A stretch of DNA of 64,000 bases from Pseudopithomyces maydicus. Its lineage: Eukaryota; Ascomycota; Dothideomycetes; Pleosporales; Didymosphaeriaceae. Of this stretch, positions 34,501 to 46,567 are shown one piece after another. The DNA lies in NCBI GenBank assembly GCA_026873275.1, contig JANTUC010000007.1, positions 2,170,001 through 2,234,000 of the forward strand, written 5' to 3'. A program made the position numbers and the translations under genes. The notes under the pieces are model-generated. The model did not search any database and was not told the origin of the DNA. It saw only the letters and a list, made by a program, of their open reading frames with translations. How positions within the stretch are numbered: the stretch's first letter is position 1; every line of letters starts with the position of its first letter.

Positions 34501-35341
34501 GCGACAAAGCTGCAAAATGGACAAGATTCGAGAAATCGGCTATATCTTTTCCATGATGGGAGTGGATTGAGCCAGCAATACTCAAAGATTGGTCAGCTGG
34601 GATGTGATGTCTATGGAGTCTCTAGTATCGATTTTGCTGGTGTAGATTCTTCAATCGGGAGTCTGGAAGAGTTTGCCTCGCGATATATCTCTGTCCTACG
34701 ACTGGCCGAAGACCATGCGCATGGTATCATATTAGGTGGTAAGTGTTCAATCATCATAAATTAACTTCTTCGATTCCTAACATGATCCACAGGTTGGTCT
34801 TTCGGCGGCGTACTTGCCTTTGAAATTGCCCGTCAGCTCCGCAGCCTCGGCACTCCCATCAAGGGCCTGATACTGCTCGACTCGCCCTGTCCCATCAACC
34901 ACGAGCCGCTTCCCAGTGCCGTCATCAAACACGTGGTCTCTACTGTCTTTGCATCGCATTCTGGCATTCAATCCTGTGTAGAAGCTCAGTTCGAGAGAAA
35001 TGCCGGTTTACTCAAGAACTACAACCCACGACTGGATCAGGTCACGATACCGACTGTGATGCTGCTCAGCCAGCAGACATGCGATGCTGCAAAACTATGT
35101 GGGCTGAAGTACGCCTGGTTGGATGACGCGCAGTTCCGGAAGAGGATGACGCGAGAATGGGGTAGGGTGGTAGGAGGCCTCTTCCAGACGCTTGAGGTAG
35201 AAGGGAATCATTTCAACATGTTCGAAGCAAGACATGTGAGTATTGGCCTATCAATCACGAGTATATGGACTGTTACTAACGATCTTTAAGTTGGTCACTC
35301 TATCGCAGAAGCTTACGATGGCTTACAAGGCTTTGATATAG
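28580..35341 (+). CDS. Non-reducing polyketide synthase, SAT-KS-MAT-PT-ACP-ACP-TE (one frameshift)
   Basis: Eleven exons: 28580-29185, 29245-29747, 29793-29934, 29985-30320, 30368-30552, 30604-30913, 30961-31888, 31933-32504, 32555-34738, 34793-35235, 35291-35341; about 2086 residues. Domains: SAT with GFCSG (Cys125); KS with DTACSSS (Cys about 557), EAHGTGT and KGNMGHSEA; malonyl-transferase with GHSMGEYAA (Ser about 1004, split by an intron); product-template domain with KAHIVGGTPLCP (His about 1320) and CDPALVDTLLH (Asp); two carrier domains, LGIDSLM (Ser about 1668) and LGVDSLL (Ser about 1782); thioesterase with GGWSFGG (Ser about 1925) and a late His (GNHF). No KR, DH, ER or methyltransferase, so an unreduced aromatic polyketide is expected. 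The frame breaks at the C run 30124-30128, one base short within SPREAKSMDPQQR. Chain length and TE mode (hydrolysis or Claisen) cannot be fixed. Confidence 0.95.
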
Positions 35342-36650
35342 CTTAGTAGGTTAAGCCATGCAGTCATTTCGGGCTGAGTACTCTTGTACGACTCTCAGAC
35401 AATTAGACTGCCTCGATTAGAGATGAGGACAGAGTGGCTGCTTAGGAAGATGAAGGACCTTGGGCTAGATATTTTGAGTGTAGATATGCGAATTTGGGTC
35501 CTAGAACACTTGTTTATAATTGTAAAAATGATATGTAGATTTTGTTTATCTGAGCGACAAAAATCCATGACCAAAATACCATATACTATTTCTTTCATAA
35601 TCCAAGTACCATGGACATTCAACTCACTGATTGGAAGTGTGCCACACGTGGTAGTGGCGCGTGTCATACTTATTAACTGATATACATCACTGGAACATAA
35701 GCTTCGGTAGATCTGTGTCTGGAAAATAAAAAAGCCAACGAAAATATGGATCCAGAATCTGCATTTTCATGTGGTGAAAGTGAATTTATGATGTTGCTCA
35801 ATGTCTCATCTAAAAGTTTCTTGAGCGGGTTCAGACTAACAGATTCCAATATGAAGAGCTTTATCAAACACCCCAGGAAAATAGGTTGTAGAGTCACAAT
35901 GTCAGGTTATCTTTAAAACTGCTACATTATGACTCCGTTGGGTTATCAGGGAGAGTGTGGACCTTTAGAAATATTCGATGTTATTTTGATATTAGCATGT
36001 AAAAAAGAGACGGTCGCAGAAACCAGCGCAAAGGCATTTAGACATACGGATTTTGCCGAACGTCCTCATCGATACTGTATTTTGTCATCCAGCAACTTAT
36101 CCAAATCGATTGTGTAGGAGCTAGCATACTTCCATTTCTCAAAGTAGTAAGCTAATCTGCAACACATGCACGTTGTCCTGCAGTAACAGTTTGACAATGA
36201 CGTACATCAACCAAAAGGCTTACCTGCGTCGCGCCTTCCCCATTGTTTTGATTTGCGAGAGAGCAGACAAGATCATATCCGCTGACCTTGCCGTTTGCCC
36301 GCTATTCCACTTTTGGTCAGTCACGCTGCTGCACGTGCTCATTTTTGTTCACCGCCGACTTAGTCATCCTGCTCATGACCCCGCGCGCGTTTGACGTTGT
36401 CTGTGCACATTCACAGATAAGCCCCGCTATCAGTCTATTTCTCTCACTTGTGCTGTTGCCTGCTCCCTCTCGTCTATATAAAGCCCCAGCTCACCCCGCC
36501 ACTCCCCTTCCTCCAACTTCCTCAACCTACTTGTCTCAACCTCAGCGGCCGCAAGTTCTCTCAAGGTCGTCACTTCTCTCTTCCTTCTTATAAAACAGCC
36601 TCATCAATCCTCGATACAAATTTCGAACAACCTACCTACCTGCATCCAAG
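35342..36650. other. 1.3 kb intergenic region right of the PKS; promoter of the small secreted protein
   Basis: No convincing gene. CCACACGTGGTA occurs at 35642-35653 (also at 4774-4785). A TATA box, TATATAAAG, lies at 36475-36483, about 170 bp before the next start codon. Confidence 0.5.
36475..36483 (+). promoter_or_regulatory. TATA box of the small secreted protein gene
   Basis: TATATAAAG, followed by a pyrimidine-rich, CT/CA-rich leader up to the ATG at 36651. Confidence 0.55.
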
Positions 36651-37201
36651 ATGAAGTTCATCCTCGCTATCCCGATGCTCATCTCCGCCCTGGTTGCTCC
36701 CGTCCTCGGAGCTCCCGCCCCGGCCAAGTACGCACACGCAATCCCAGCTAACCCACTCCCTCCCACATCTACAATAGCCTAACCCCGCCCGCCCAGCTCC
36801 GTCCACAATCCCCCGGACGCCCCCTCTTCCCGCCCTCTTCCCCATCCAAGCCCATCACCGACGACCTCGCCCCCGGCGACGACGCCACTCGAGGCTGGCC
36901 GTTCGTCGAGCTCTTCTCGGGCAAAGACTACACTGGGGACGTCTTCCGATTGGCCTTCCGGGACATGCTTGGGAAGACGTGCGTGAACGTGGACCGGGAC
37001 ATCAGCTCGATCAAGATGTGGGACATGAATACTGAGTACTGGTGCCGGATCTACATGCAGCTGGACTGTCAGTGGGACAGCATGGTGTATGCGGATCTGC
37101 CTGGGGCAATTGGGTACTTTGTGGATGATCTGAAGCCGCGCTGGAATCACAAGTTGGGGTCGATTCAGTGCTTCGCGGGGCAGTTTGAGGAGGTCATCTG
37201 A
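36651..37201 (+). CDS. Small secreted protein with beta/gamma-crystallin-like pattern
   Basis: Two exons (36651-36727, 36778-37201) give about 166 residues. A clear signal peptide (MKFILAIPMLISALVAPVLG) is followed by a Pro-rich linker and a compact domain of about 95 residues with four Cys. The spacing VELFSGKDYTGDVF ... TCVNV ... SSIKMW ... WCRIYMQLDCQWDS ... LGSIQCF resembles the strand pattern of beta/gamma-crystallin-type modules, where Cys and SS positions recur. That assignment is a structural guess. A TATA box and long leader upstream suggest strong regulated expression. An effector, surface or antimicrobial role is possible; I would not assign one. Confidence 0.75.
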
Positions 37202-38501
37202 TGGGTTTGAATATTGAGCGAGAGGTGTTTATTGGATGAATGACGCTGGTGGCAGAGGAATGGACTGATTATACTTTAGTGAGGCAGCTAAAGAGGTAGA
37301 CATCTGGTGATTGGATGGTACATGCCTGCGTAGTTAGCACCAAAATCAGTCCGGGGTACTGTACACCCGCCACACGCACCATCTACACTTCCACAAGCCT
37401 ACATATATCCCTCGCACCTACCTCTTAAAAGACAATTAAAAGATTTTCCCGTCCCCTTTCCCCGTCCCCGTCCCCCACCCCAAAGACTCCAAGACTCCAA
37501 CCCCCCAACTCTCCCCTTCCCCTTCCCTTCCCTTTCCCTTTCCCTCCCCATGCCCAACATCTCAATACAAAACCAGACTAAACTAAACTAAACTAGACTG
37601 CACCAACCCAAACCAAATACGCAAAACACCTAACTCCACAAATCTCCTCTCTCCTCCCTGCCCCACACTACGCTACGCTACGCTATGTACGCTACATGAG
37701 CAAATCAAAAAAAAAGAAACTCGATATGAACGCCCAACGCCCCGCGCCTGCCCGCCCGCCCAATGCCCGCCCAATTCCCGCCCAATGCCCGCCCAACGCC
37801 CCGTCCCGGTGCGAGAAAGAACTATGTATGTAATGACCGTGAGCAGGACCGTGGGGTTGGGCATGGGCATGGTTGGACTTGGGCTTGGGCATTGACATGG
37901 GGTTGATTGGGCATGGACTTAGTTAGGTATGGTTGGACTTGGGCTTCGGCACAGACTTAGTTAGGCACAGTTGAGCTTCGGCATGGACTTGGGCATGGTT
38001 GGGCATGGATATGGACTTGGGCATGAGCTTTGGCCTAGTCACGGACCTCAAACTGAGCCGGGGTGAAGTGCAGTGCGTATGTATGTACCTAGGTACGTTA
38101 CGCTGCGTACCGGGGCTGGGGCGCGGACATGCGTGAGGAGGTAAGTACGTGTACTTTCGCGGGCCCGGGTGGGGGGGGGGGGAGGGGATGTAATTGAGAA
38201 GGGCGATGCTGGTGTGGTTCTCTTTGGTAGTGCTCAGGTCTCAGGGAGGGGAATATTGTGGGGAGGACGAAGATGGGATGGCGATGGAGGGGGTGGATGG
38301 ATGGATGGATGGTGGCGAGTGGATTCATCATGATGAGCGTATGTATTCGAAACGTTGGCGTGGTGTTTGGTGTTTGGTATTTGGTATTTGGTATTCGGTA
38401 TTCAGCGTCACTAACCCACCCAACCCAACCCATCCTACCCTACCCTACCCTACCCTACCTTTTGATAAATACCCCATTACCCATGAATCACCTTCACCAC
38501 C
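37202..38501. other. 1.3 kb intergenic region with several simple repeats
   Basis: Contains irregular GGGCATGG/TTGGACTT repeats (about 37855-38035), a run of 12 G (38171-38182), a (GGAT)n tract (about 38297-38312) and (CTACC)n at 38434-38460. No gene is seen. The CTACC tract is not the fungal telomere repeat. Confidence 0.5.
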
Positions 38502-41500
38502 CTAAGAATACAACTCCTCATCCCCATCCGCCGCGCTCCCGAACCCGCCCTCCGCAATATCGAAACTGCTATCCCGCGCATGACTTGGTGCCTTCCCCTT
38601 CCCCTTCCCCTTGTCCTTCACCGCGGCAGAACCCGACTCCTCGATCCCCACCTCCTCCGCTTGTATAACCAGGGCATCTACATCCGCACCCTCCAGCGGC
38701 GCCACCGCCTTCCCCTTCCCCTTCCGATCAACAGGCTGCGCACCATTTACCTTGGCTACCGCCTGTCCCTGTCCCTGTCCCTGCGACGCATCCTTCTTCC
38801 CCTTCCCCTCAAACGTGCGGCGCACGCGCTCATAATGCAGCAACTCGTCCGCGCTGACGCTGGGCACGAGTTCGTGGTGGGCCTCTGTGAAGTCCTCTTC
38901 GCGGACCATGACGGCCGTGTCCTCGTCGGCGGCGAGGTGGTCGAAGAAGTAGGCGATGGACATGGGGTTTGCGGTGCGCTCGGCGTTGATTTTGGCGACT
39001 TTTTCGTCGACGGCGCGCGCCTGGCGGGTGATGGCTTTGAGCATGGCGTCGGAACAGAGGGCGTACATGTCTGCGCCGGTGTAGGTGAAGGGGAGGCCGG
39101 CGGCGACGCGGGCGAGGCTAAGATCGGGGTGGAGTGTGAACCTGGAAGGTGCGTGGTTAGTAAGGGTATGGTGGGAGGAGTGGGAAAACTTACTTGCGGG
39201 TCAGGGCTTCGAGGATGGTTTGCTGCTTGTCGTGCGTGTCTGACACGCCTAGGTAGAGCATCTTGTCGAAGCGACCTGGTCGGAGGAGTGCTTGGTCGAG
39301 AAGGTCAGGACGATTGGTTGCGCCGATGACGAAGACGCCTTCGCCACCGTCGCTCATACCGTCCAGCTCGGCGAGGAGCTGCGACACGATACGGTCCATG
39401 ACACCACCACTATCACCTTGGTTTCCTCGCTTGGGGGCGACGGAGTCGAGTTCGTCGAAGAAGACGACGCAAGGTCTGGCATCGCGTGCACGTTGGAACA
39501 CACGTCGCACGTTGGCTTCTGATTCACCAATGTACATGTTGAGCAGCTCTGGACCTTTGACACTGAAGAAATTGAGGGAGAACTCCGTCGCGATCGCCTT
39601 GGCGAGAAGTGTCTTTCCTGTTCCAGGCGGACCGTAGAAAAGGATACCACTTCGCTTCTTCATCCCCTTCGCGAAGAGCTCGGGACGGGCGAGAGGGAGC
39701 TGGATGGTCTCCATTACAGCGTCCTTGACGTGTGAGAGACCACCTACGTCGGACCAGCTGACGTTGGGGATCTTAGGTGCACCAATAGCGTCGGCAAAGT
39801 TCTTACGAGCAGCATCAACGGCCCCGTCCAGATCGGCTTTTGTGAGGCTGTTGCTAAAGTGACCTCCTGCAAGCTCAATGTCCCGCAGAGATACAGATAC
39901 ACCAGAAACGTGGTCCTTTGATGCAGTCTTTGCAAGTGTTTCGATGCGGTTCTGTTTTGCGACAAGTGCACGGTCAACCACGTCCACCAGGTCGCCTGCT
40001 ACCAGAGCCGCAGTCTTGACAGCAACATTTCCGAGATCGACATCGGGAGCTAGCCGAATACCTGCATCGTCAACGATGCCGCGAAGAATACCTTCTCTTT
40101 CTCCCTCATCTGGTGCAGACATCTCGATTTCATGTGTGAATAGACCTCGTATGCCCTCGGGAACTTTATCAATCTCTGTAGTCGTTGCGACCAGTACTCG
40201 TGAATCTGCCAGAATCTCTTTCAGGGCAGTATTCATACGATCGGCGTTCAGTGCATCGATGTGTTTTATTAGCAAAGCTGTGAACTCTGAACCGCATGTC
40301 AGTGCACGCTCAGCCCTGGCCTTTAGGAACCCTTCCGTCTTCATGTCGCCGCCACCCGCACCTTCGCTCAAGATGTCAAATGCATCGATGGAGAAGGTAT
40401 GTAACCCGAGGTCATCGCAAGCCCTGGTAGCCACAGTGGCCTTTCCGATACCGCGTTGGGTGGATGTGAGTAATACAGCGATCGGTGGGAGGCCAAGATG
40501 GATCGCTCGAGGGCTGGTTGCAGCCGAAATGAGCTCTCGCAGGCGTCGACGCAGTGTCGAGATGTAAGGCTTGGGCATATCGTCAATGGTCGTTATCTTC
40601 TGTCCGGCGGCGACCGGGGCTTTCTTTGCGCCTAGGTAGTATTGCCAAGCGCTGTTAAGAGACGGCGGTGTTTTGCCTTGCTCGCTGCCGTTCATCTCCA
40701 TTTTCGTGCTGGCTGCATCCACGGCAGCGACACCGCCCCAGACATCCGGCTCGTCTCCATCTCGATGCCCGGTGGAAGACGCGGTCACGTTGCCAATCTT
40801 GAACCAAGCAACCACTTTTGGTTTTGAACTTTCCGCACTGGACGTATCATTGCCATGGTCATCTTTTTGTTTGGATAGGAGTTCATCACTGCCAACGTCG
40901 TCTTCATTCGCGCTCGCTTGGAAGACAGCACGACCGAGAGACTCATCGATGGCGACGCCGATAAGATCACCGGTCTTCACAATTCGACGCTTCTGTTCGA
41001 AATGATCTTTCAACGAAGCGAACAAGCTCGGCTGCAGAAGCCGTTCCGAAGAGAGAGGGGTAGAGAGCTTCAAGAGTGTGACCTCTTTGGCGGATGGAGG
41101 TGACGATGAGCTGGTCAACTTTGGCTTCTGAAGAGCACTTCTTGGGCCAATCACGGGTTGGTGAGGCGCCAGAGGGGCGATTCGTAAGTGAGAAGGACTG
41201 CCCATATTAGCTAGCAAGACAGGCGATAGATAGGCTTGCAACGAGGTGCTCGCGGGTGCGAAACCAGAAAAGCTGGAGCGCCTATCAAAGTCATCCGATT
41301 TGTTGACCCGGTAAGGGGCAGGCTTTTTAGCCATGGCCTCGGGAAGGCCGTATATTCGTACAGGGCGCCACTCGGCATTGTCTTCATGGTCGGGTCCAAA
41401 GGCGCCTAGCCCGAAGAGCGGATGCTGCGAGGGCTCTGGGGCAACTTCGATCTTGACCCAGTCGCCTGAAAAGCAGCCCACCTTGACCAAGGTGTTGGTA

Positions 41501-42873
41501 TCCACGAAAACCCTCGTCTCTTCGTCATCTTCACTACCAGGCTTTGGATGGACCAACTCATCAGGTATGGCCTGGAGGAGGCCGTTTGCCTTGAACACCT
41601 TGGTTCGAGAAGACGGCCCACGAGCCGTAGTGGCGGTAAAACTGGAGAAGACGGAACCAGGGGTGGCAACCCCATTTGTGTGGAAGTTCCCAGGTCTGGG
41701 AGTCGCTGAAGAGAATGCTGAGAGCACACCAGAAGACTGTGGTGGCAGCATGGGTGCGTTCAGGGAGATGATGTCGTCGGAATCGTCCGAAAGATCGCCG
41801 ATATCGGAGCCAGACAGTTCGGAGTCGAGATTGTCAGTCGACTCCTCTCCTGGGGGGCTGTTTCCTTGTGAAGGCGAGCGATCCTCGGCAGCCGAGTAGA
41901 AGGTCTCGTTCGATGTGTCTTCAGATTCATCTTCAAAGCCGTTCAACTCGCGGACAGGTTTTGCGGGGGCCAGAAAGGGGGCGGGCTTGGGGCCACGATG
42001 TGACTGGAGCACGACTATGCGCGTAGTAGGAAGTATGAGACCCTGGGCAACGGGTTCGCAGGCGGTGATCTTGGCGGGCGGCGGCGGAACGTGTGTGATG
42101 GGGTGTGCGGGCAGGGACAGGGGAAGGAGGTCCCCCGTGTGTACCACTTGGGGCATTTGCAGAGCCTCCCGCACAGCTTTTCTCCACACTTGCTCCTGGG
42201 CGGCGTAATCGACATTATTGGCGTGCTTCCCATTCAAACCATTGGCCTTGAGAAAGCGATCTTTGGGCCCCTTCGCGGCGCCATTTGCTCGGGCGCCACC
42301 AAAGCCACCGCCAAACTTCGCATGTACGTCATCCAGCTTGCGCAGGGCCTCCGTGTCCAGATTCACATAGATGGTGTCCAGCGGCACGGGCACGACGTGG
42401 TGGATGCGGATCTCAATGGGCGTGTCCCGCCTCTGGGTCTTGTTGGGCGAGAGGGTGTGCAGTGTCTGGGAGAAGGACTGCAGGGCAAGCGAGGAGGATG
42501 GGATCTGGAGGGAGGAGTGCGGTCGTGAGGTGGTCGTAGTTTCCCTAGACGGTCGACGGACGGGAAGGATGGTCCACGGGACGGGTTGGGAAGCTACGAT
42601 GGAGCTGGGCAGCCACGGCGTGATGGCGACGTGGTGGGCGCTGTCTGCACGGGAGAAGGGTCAGCTATCCAATTGTTCTGATGCTACAGAGCTGCAAGCC
42701 GTACCGTCCTCCTGTGCCCATGGGAACAGATCGCCGTAGAGGTCATCGGAGAGGATGCCCACCTCGCCCTTCATGCGATCGTCCAGCAGCAGTCGCGCGG
42801 ATATGGCTGGCCGGTCGAGGCGTCTTCTCCGGCGCCTCTTGCGCGGATGGACGATGCCATTCTGCACCTCCAT
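38502..42873 (-). CDS. PEX6: Peroxisome biogenesis AAA-ATPase Pex6
   Basis: Three exons (42873-42705, 42644-39194, 39141-38502) give about 1419 residues. The N-terminus has the fungal Pex6 block RPAISARLLLDDRMKGEVG followed by DLYGDLFP. The first ATPase domain is degenerate (TSTQRGIGKATVA), as known for Pex6. The second has Walker A GPPGTGKTLLAKAIA, Walker B VVFFDELDSVAPKRG and the second region of homology ATNRPDLLDQALLRPGRFD. With Pex1 it extracts ubiquitinated Pex5 from the peroxisome membrane. The C-terminal tail is low complexity (GKGKGK, GQGQGQ). No frame problems. This is a core gene and marks the end of the accessory region on the right. Confidence 0.95.
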
Positions 42874-43828
42874 GTCCAGAGTCGAATTCGGAGCTGTGTA
42901 TAAACAAAGCGCAGCTGGATGCTGTCGCATCGCATCGAGGTGCGGGCTCGCGCCAAGAACACCCATGAACCTCGGCAGACGGCAGGCACTCGGGAGTCCT
43001 GAGCTCGGCCCCAGCCAGCGCCACAGGGCCTGGCCTGGCCCGAGACACCACCGCACCGCGCGCCATGAGAAGTAAAGCTAAGGTTCAGCTGCATGCACCC
43101 TTCACATGCAAATCATAGCCCACTAGGCGCTGCATCGACAATACCAAAGCCTAGTCCCGATCGCCTGTTCATCGCCTGTTCTCCGCCTGTTCTCCAACCC
43201 CGGCCACCGCACCCTCGCCAAACACCCTGCATGCCGCGGAAGGAACAGCTGCATCTTCAGATAAAGCCTGGCAATTCGGCAATTCTGTTGTTCGGCGCAT
43301 TGACTTGCATAGGTCGCATAGCATCTGAACACGGCTTGAGAAATCCAAGATACAACACCAGGACTGCAGCACAATTCACTAGTACCAGCTAGATACATCA
43401 ACCCTGAGCCCACCAGCAACCCGCGCCAATCTGCGCCATGCCCGCGATCCATCTTATCTGCATCATGAACTTCTCTCGGCTAACAACAAGACCCAGCACT
43501 GCGGCCATGGGTAGGCGAACCGCCTTGGAACCATGCAAAAACACTTTTCTCCCAAACCTGTGACATCATCGAGTGCACGAGCAAGCCCCTACCAAACCAA
43601 ACACGCCGCAGCCCTCTCAGCCACATAGGTGACCGAGAAGTCAATCACTCCGCCGTTCCTTTGCCATTCGCGTTCCACCTTGCCATTCCTTCAACGTCAG
43701 CACTCGCGTGTACATGTTGTACACATCTTTCTGCCACTGCCATATACCCCAGCCACTCCACTTGATGGCACTTCTCCACGGCGCCAAATCCACCCCCGCG
43801 ACACTAAACTATTCCCCCCGATAAGACC
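42874..43828. promoter_or_regulatory. Divergent promoter region, PEX6 / lipase
   Basis: 955 bp between divergent start codons. Short ORFs lack family features. No repeat recognised. Confidence 0.4.
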
Positions 43829-46015
43829 ATGGCCACCGAAACTGTGGTCCAAGAAAAAATCGAAAATGCCCACGACAAGGCGAAATCCAAAACGAAAACC
43901 GCCATTGACTTTGCCCACCAAGCGGAGAAGCTCGCGTACCTTGCGCCCGACCAGGAGAATGATGCAACAGGGTCAACCCAGGCCGTCGAGGCAAAGTTCA
44001 TCACCGCCCAGGACCCCGTCATCATAACCGCAGATGGAGGCCGCCTCCCCGCAGTGCCCATCGAAGAGGCGAAAAAACTAAACCATCTGAGAGACGAGGT
44101 GGACGACCGGGATCCGTCCGAAAGCCCACCGGTGAAAGGCACGGCACGTGAGGCCAAGGACGGAACCATCCACGGCGCAAGTCCCGCGCCAGAGGGCTCG
44201 CAATCTCATGCCGGCGAGGAAGGAAAGACCGATGCCCCGCTCAAAAGCCAGGCGCCACCATCGAGAACGAATCCTCTTTTCCCGCCCATGCCCCTGTACG
44301 GGCCCCCTACACTCATCCGAAGAATCCACGTCTTCCTCTTCCGATGCAGCTCCGCCATCCTCTCCCTCTGCTTCCTCCTCGTCATCATCCTCGGCGCCCT
44401 CTTCACCAGCATCCCCTCCCTCGCCCACAGACAATGGATGCGCCTCACCCTCCGCAACCCAGACAAAAACCGCCCCTTCTTCGGGGAAGAAGAAAAACGC
44501 CGCCACGCCCGCCGCGCCGCCGAAAAAGCCTGGTCCTCCCGCAACCAAATGCCCCAGAACGAAGAGGCACCCCCGAAGAAGAATTTCCCCCTCGAAGGCG
44601 GCCCCGACAAACTCCCCTGCGACATCCGCTACTACGCCCGCCGCGTCGGCCTAGACTGCGAGATCTTCGACGTCCAGACCGAAGACGGCTTCATCATCGA
44701 GCTGTGGCACCTGTACAATCCCCGCGAAGACAAGCGCTCCGACCCCTCCCAGCGCACGCCCAACGACCCCAACGTCTTCACCACCACGCCTTCCTCCCCC
44801 ACCACCACCCCAAACAACCCATCCGCATCCCAGCATCCCCCAGGCCAAAAGAAATACCCCGTCCTCCTCATCCACGGCCTCCTCCAATCCGCAGGCGCCT
44901 ACTGCGTCAACGACGACGCCTCCCTCGCCTTCCACCTCGCCAAATCCGGCTACGACGTCTGGCTCGGCAACAACCGCTGCGGCTTCTCCCCCGCCACGCC
45001 CTCCTCTCCTACTCCGACCCCCGCATGTGGGCCTGGAACATCCGCCAGATGGGCGTCATGGACCTCCCCGCGCTCATCTCGCGCGTCCTGCGCGAAACGG
45101 GGTTCCCCGCTTGGGCCTCGTCGCCCACTCGCAGGGCACGACGCAGACGCTGGTTGCACTTGCCAAGGAGCAGCGGCCTGAGATTGGGGAGAAGATCTCG
45201 GTGTTTTGCGCGCTGGCGCCGGCGGCGTATGCGGGACCTCTTATCGGCAAGATGTATTTTAAATTCATGAGGATAATTAGTCCGGGGATGTTCAGGGCGT
45301 TTTTCGGGATCCACGCGTTTATCCCGCTGATGATGCAGATGCATGCGTTGCTGCCCGGGGGGTTCTACGGGAAGATGGGGTACAGGGTTTTCAGCTTCCT
45401 GTTCGACTGGAGCGATGAGCGGTGGGAGCGCGATCTGCGCGATCGGTTGTTTAGGTTTTCGCCCGTGTATGTGAGTGCGGAGAGTATGCGGTGGTGGTTG
45501 GGGAGGGAGTGCTTCGCGAAGCAGAAGTGCATTCTTGCGACGCGGGAGGAGAAGAATCTCGAGGATGAGGAGGATGAAAAGAGCGAGCGACGCGAGCGAA
45601 GCGAGCGCAGCAAGCACAGCGGGCACAACGAGCAAAACGATGAGCACGACAGCGACTCCGCCTTCGACCCCACCTCCGCCTCCCGCTTCTCCTGGTTCCC
45701 GCCCAACACGCCCCCTTCGCCCTCTGGGTCTGCGGCTCCGACGCCCTGGTCGACGGCCGGCGCCTCCTGCGGCGCTTCGAGCGGGGGCGCGAACCCCACG
45801 TCGATGTCGTGCACAGTCGCATCATACCCGAGTACGAGCACCTCGATGTCATATGGGCGGTGGATGCGGTGGAGAAGGTGGGGAATGAGGTGAGGGAGGT
45901 GTTGTGGAGGACGGTGGGGGAGGAGGAGAGGAGGGTGTGTAGGGTGCCGAGGGGGTGTGAGGGGATTAAGGGGGAGGAGTTTTATGTTCGGAGGGGAGAC
46001 AGGGAGGGGCAATAA
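43829..46015 (+). CDS. Membrane-anchored sterol-ester-hydrolase-like lipase (three apparent frameshifts)
   Basis: The start is at 43829. A disordered acidic N-terminus (about 145 residues) leads to one membrane helix (AILSLCFLLVIILGALF). The lipase domain follows: FDVQTEDGFIIELWHL, VLLIHGLLQSA, WLGNNRCGFSP, the nucleophile elbow LGLVAHSQGTTQ (Ser), later Asp in CGSDALVDG and His in EYEHLDV. This fits the Tgl1/Yeh1/Yeh2 family that hydrolyses steryl esters. The frame breaks three times, each in a C run apparently one base short: 44988-44992, 45105-45108 and 45711-45715. Allowing for these, the product is about 729 residues ending at 46015. All catalytic motifs are intact across frames, so a base-calling artefact is more likely than a pseudogene. 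An acidic, Arg/Glu-repeat loop (45555-45660) sits between domains. Confidence 0.85.
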
Positions 46016-46567
46016 GGGGAGGCGGGTAATGGGAGGCGGGAGTAAAGGTCTGATTTGGGGGAGGTGGTATTCGCTTGGTATATACATGTGAGATGGAATC
46101 CGGAGATATACATACACATAAGTAGATTTCGCTTCGAACTGTAGACATCTATACACATATGTATAGATTCTCCATACATCCTAAAATAACTAATATAACA
46201 TATTTCAAAACAAAGCATTTCGTACTCATTTCCTTCCGTTCTGCCATGCTGCATAATATGTATCTATATGCACGCATGTATTAAAAAGCCCATTCATGAT
46301 TTTACCTCTACATACATATAATTGCTATTCATTTCTCACACCGTTAAACAGGGTGAGGAGATTAGTAAATCAGGAGGCGTTGTACGTGAAGCTACCTGGC
46401 AGAGCGATCCGCTACACACAATCGAACTCACATGAATAAAAGTCCGTGCCTACATGGACATACACGTACGTGTACCAAAGCATCGATCCCCCACCCCACC
46501 CAGCCCAGCCCAGCCCAGCCCAGCTCCAAAGCGACACTTCCTTCGCCTCCTTACCCTAGAACCCCAC
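46016..46567. other. Convergent intergenic region, lipase / small secreted protein
   Basis: AT-rich, with TACATA-type simple repeats. No gene is seen. Confidence 0.45.

Noticed and set aside
38434..38460. CTACC repeats as an internal telomere tract
   Set aside because: The fungal telomere unit is TTAGGG/CCCTAA; this five-base repeat is an ordinary microsatellite.
42661..43056. PEX6 start at the upstream in-frame ATG 43056
   Set aside because: The 61 extra residues have no similarity to the Pex6 N-terminus, which begins naturally at 42873.
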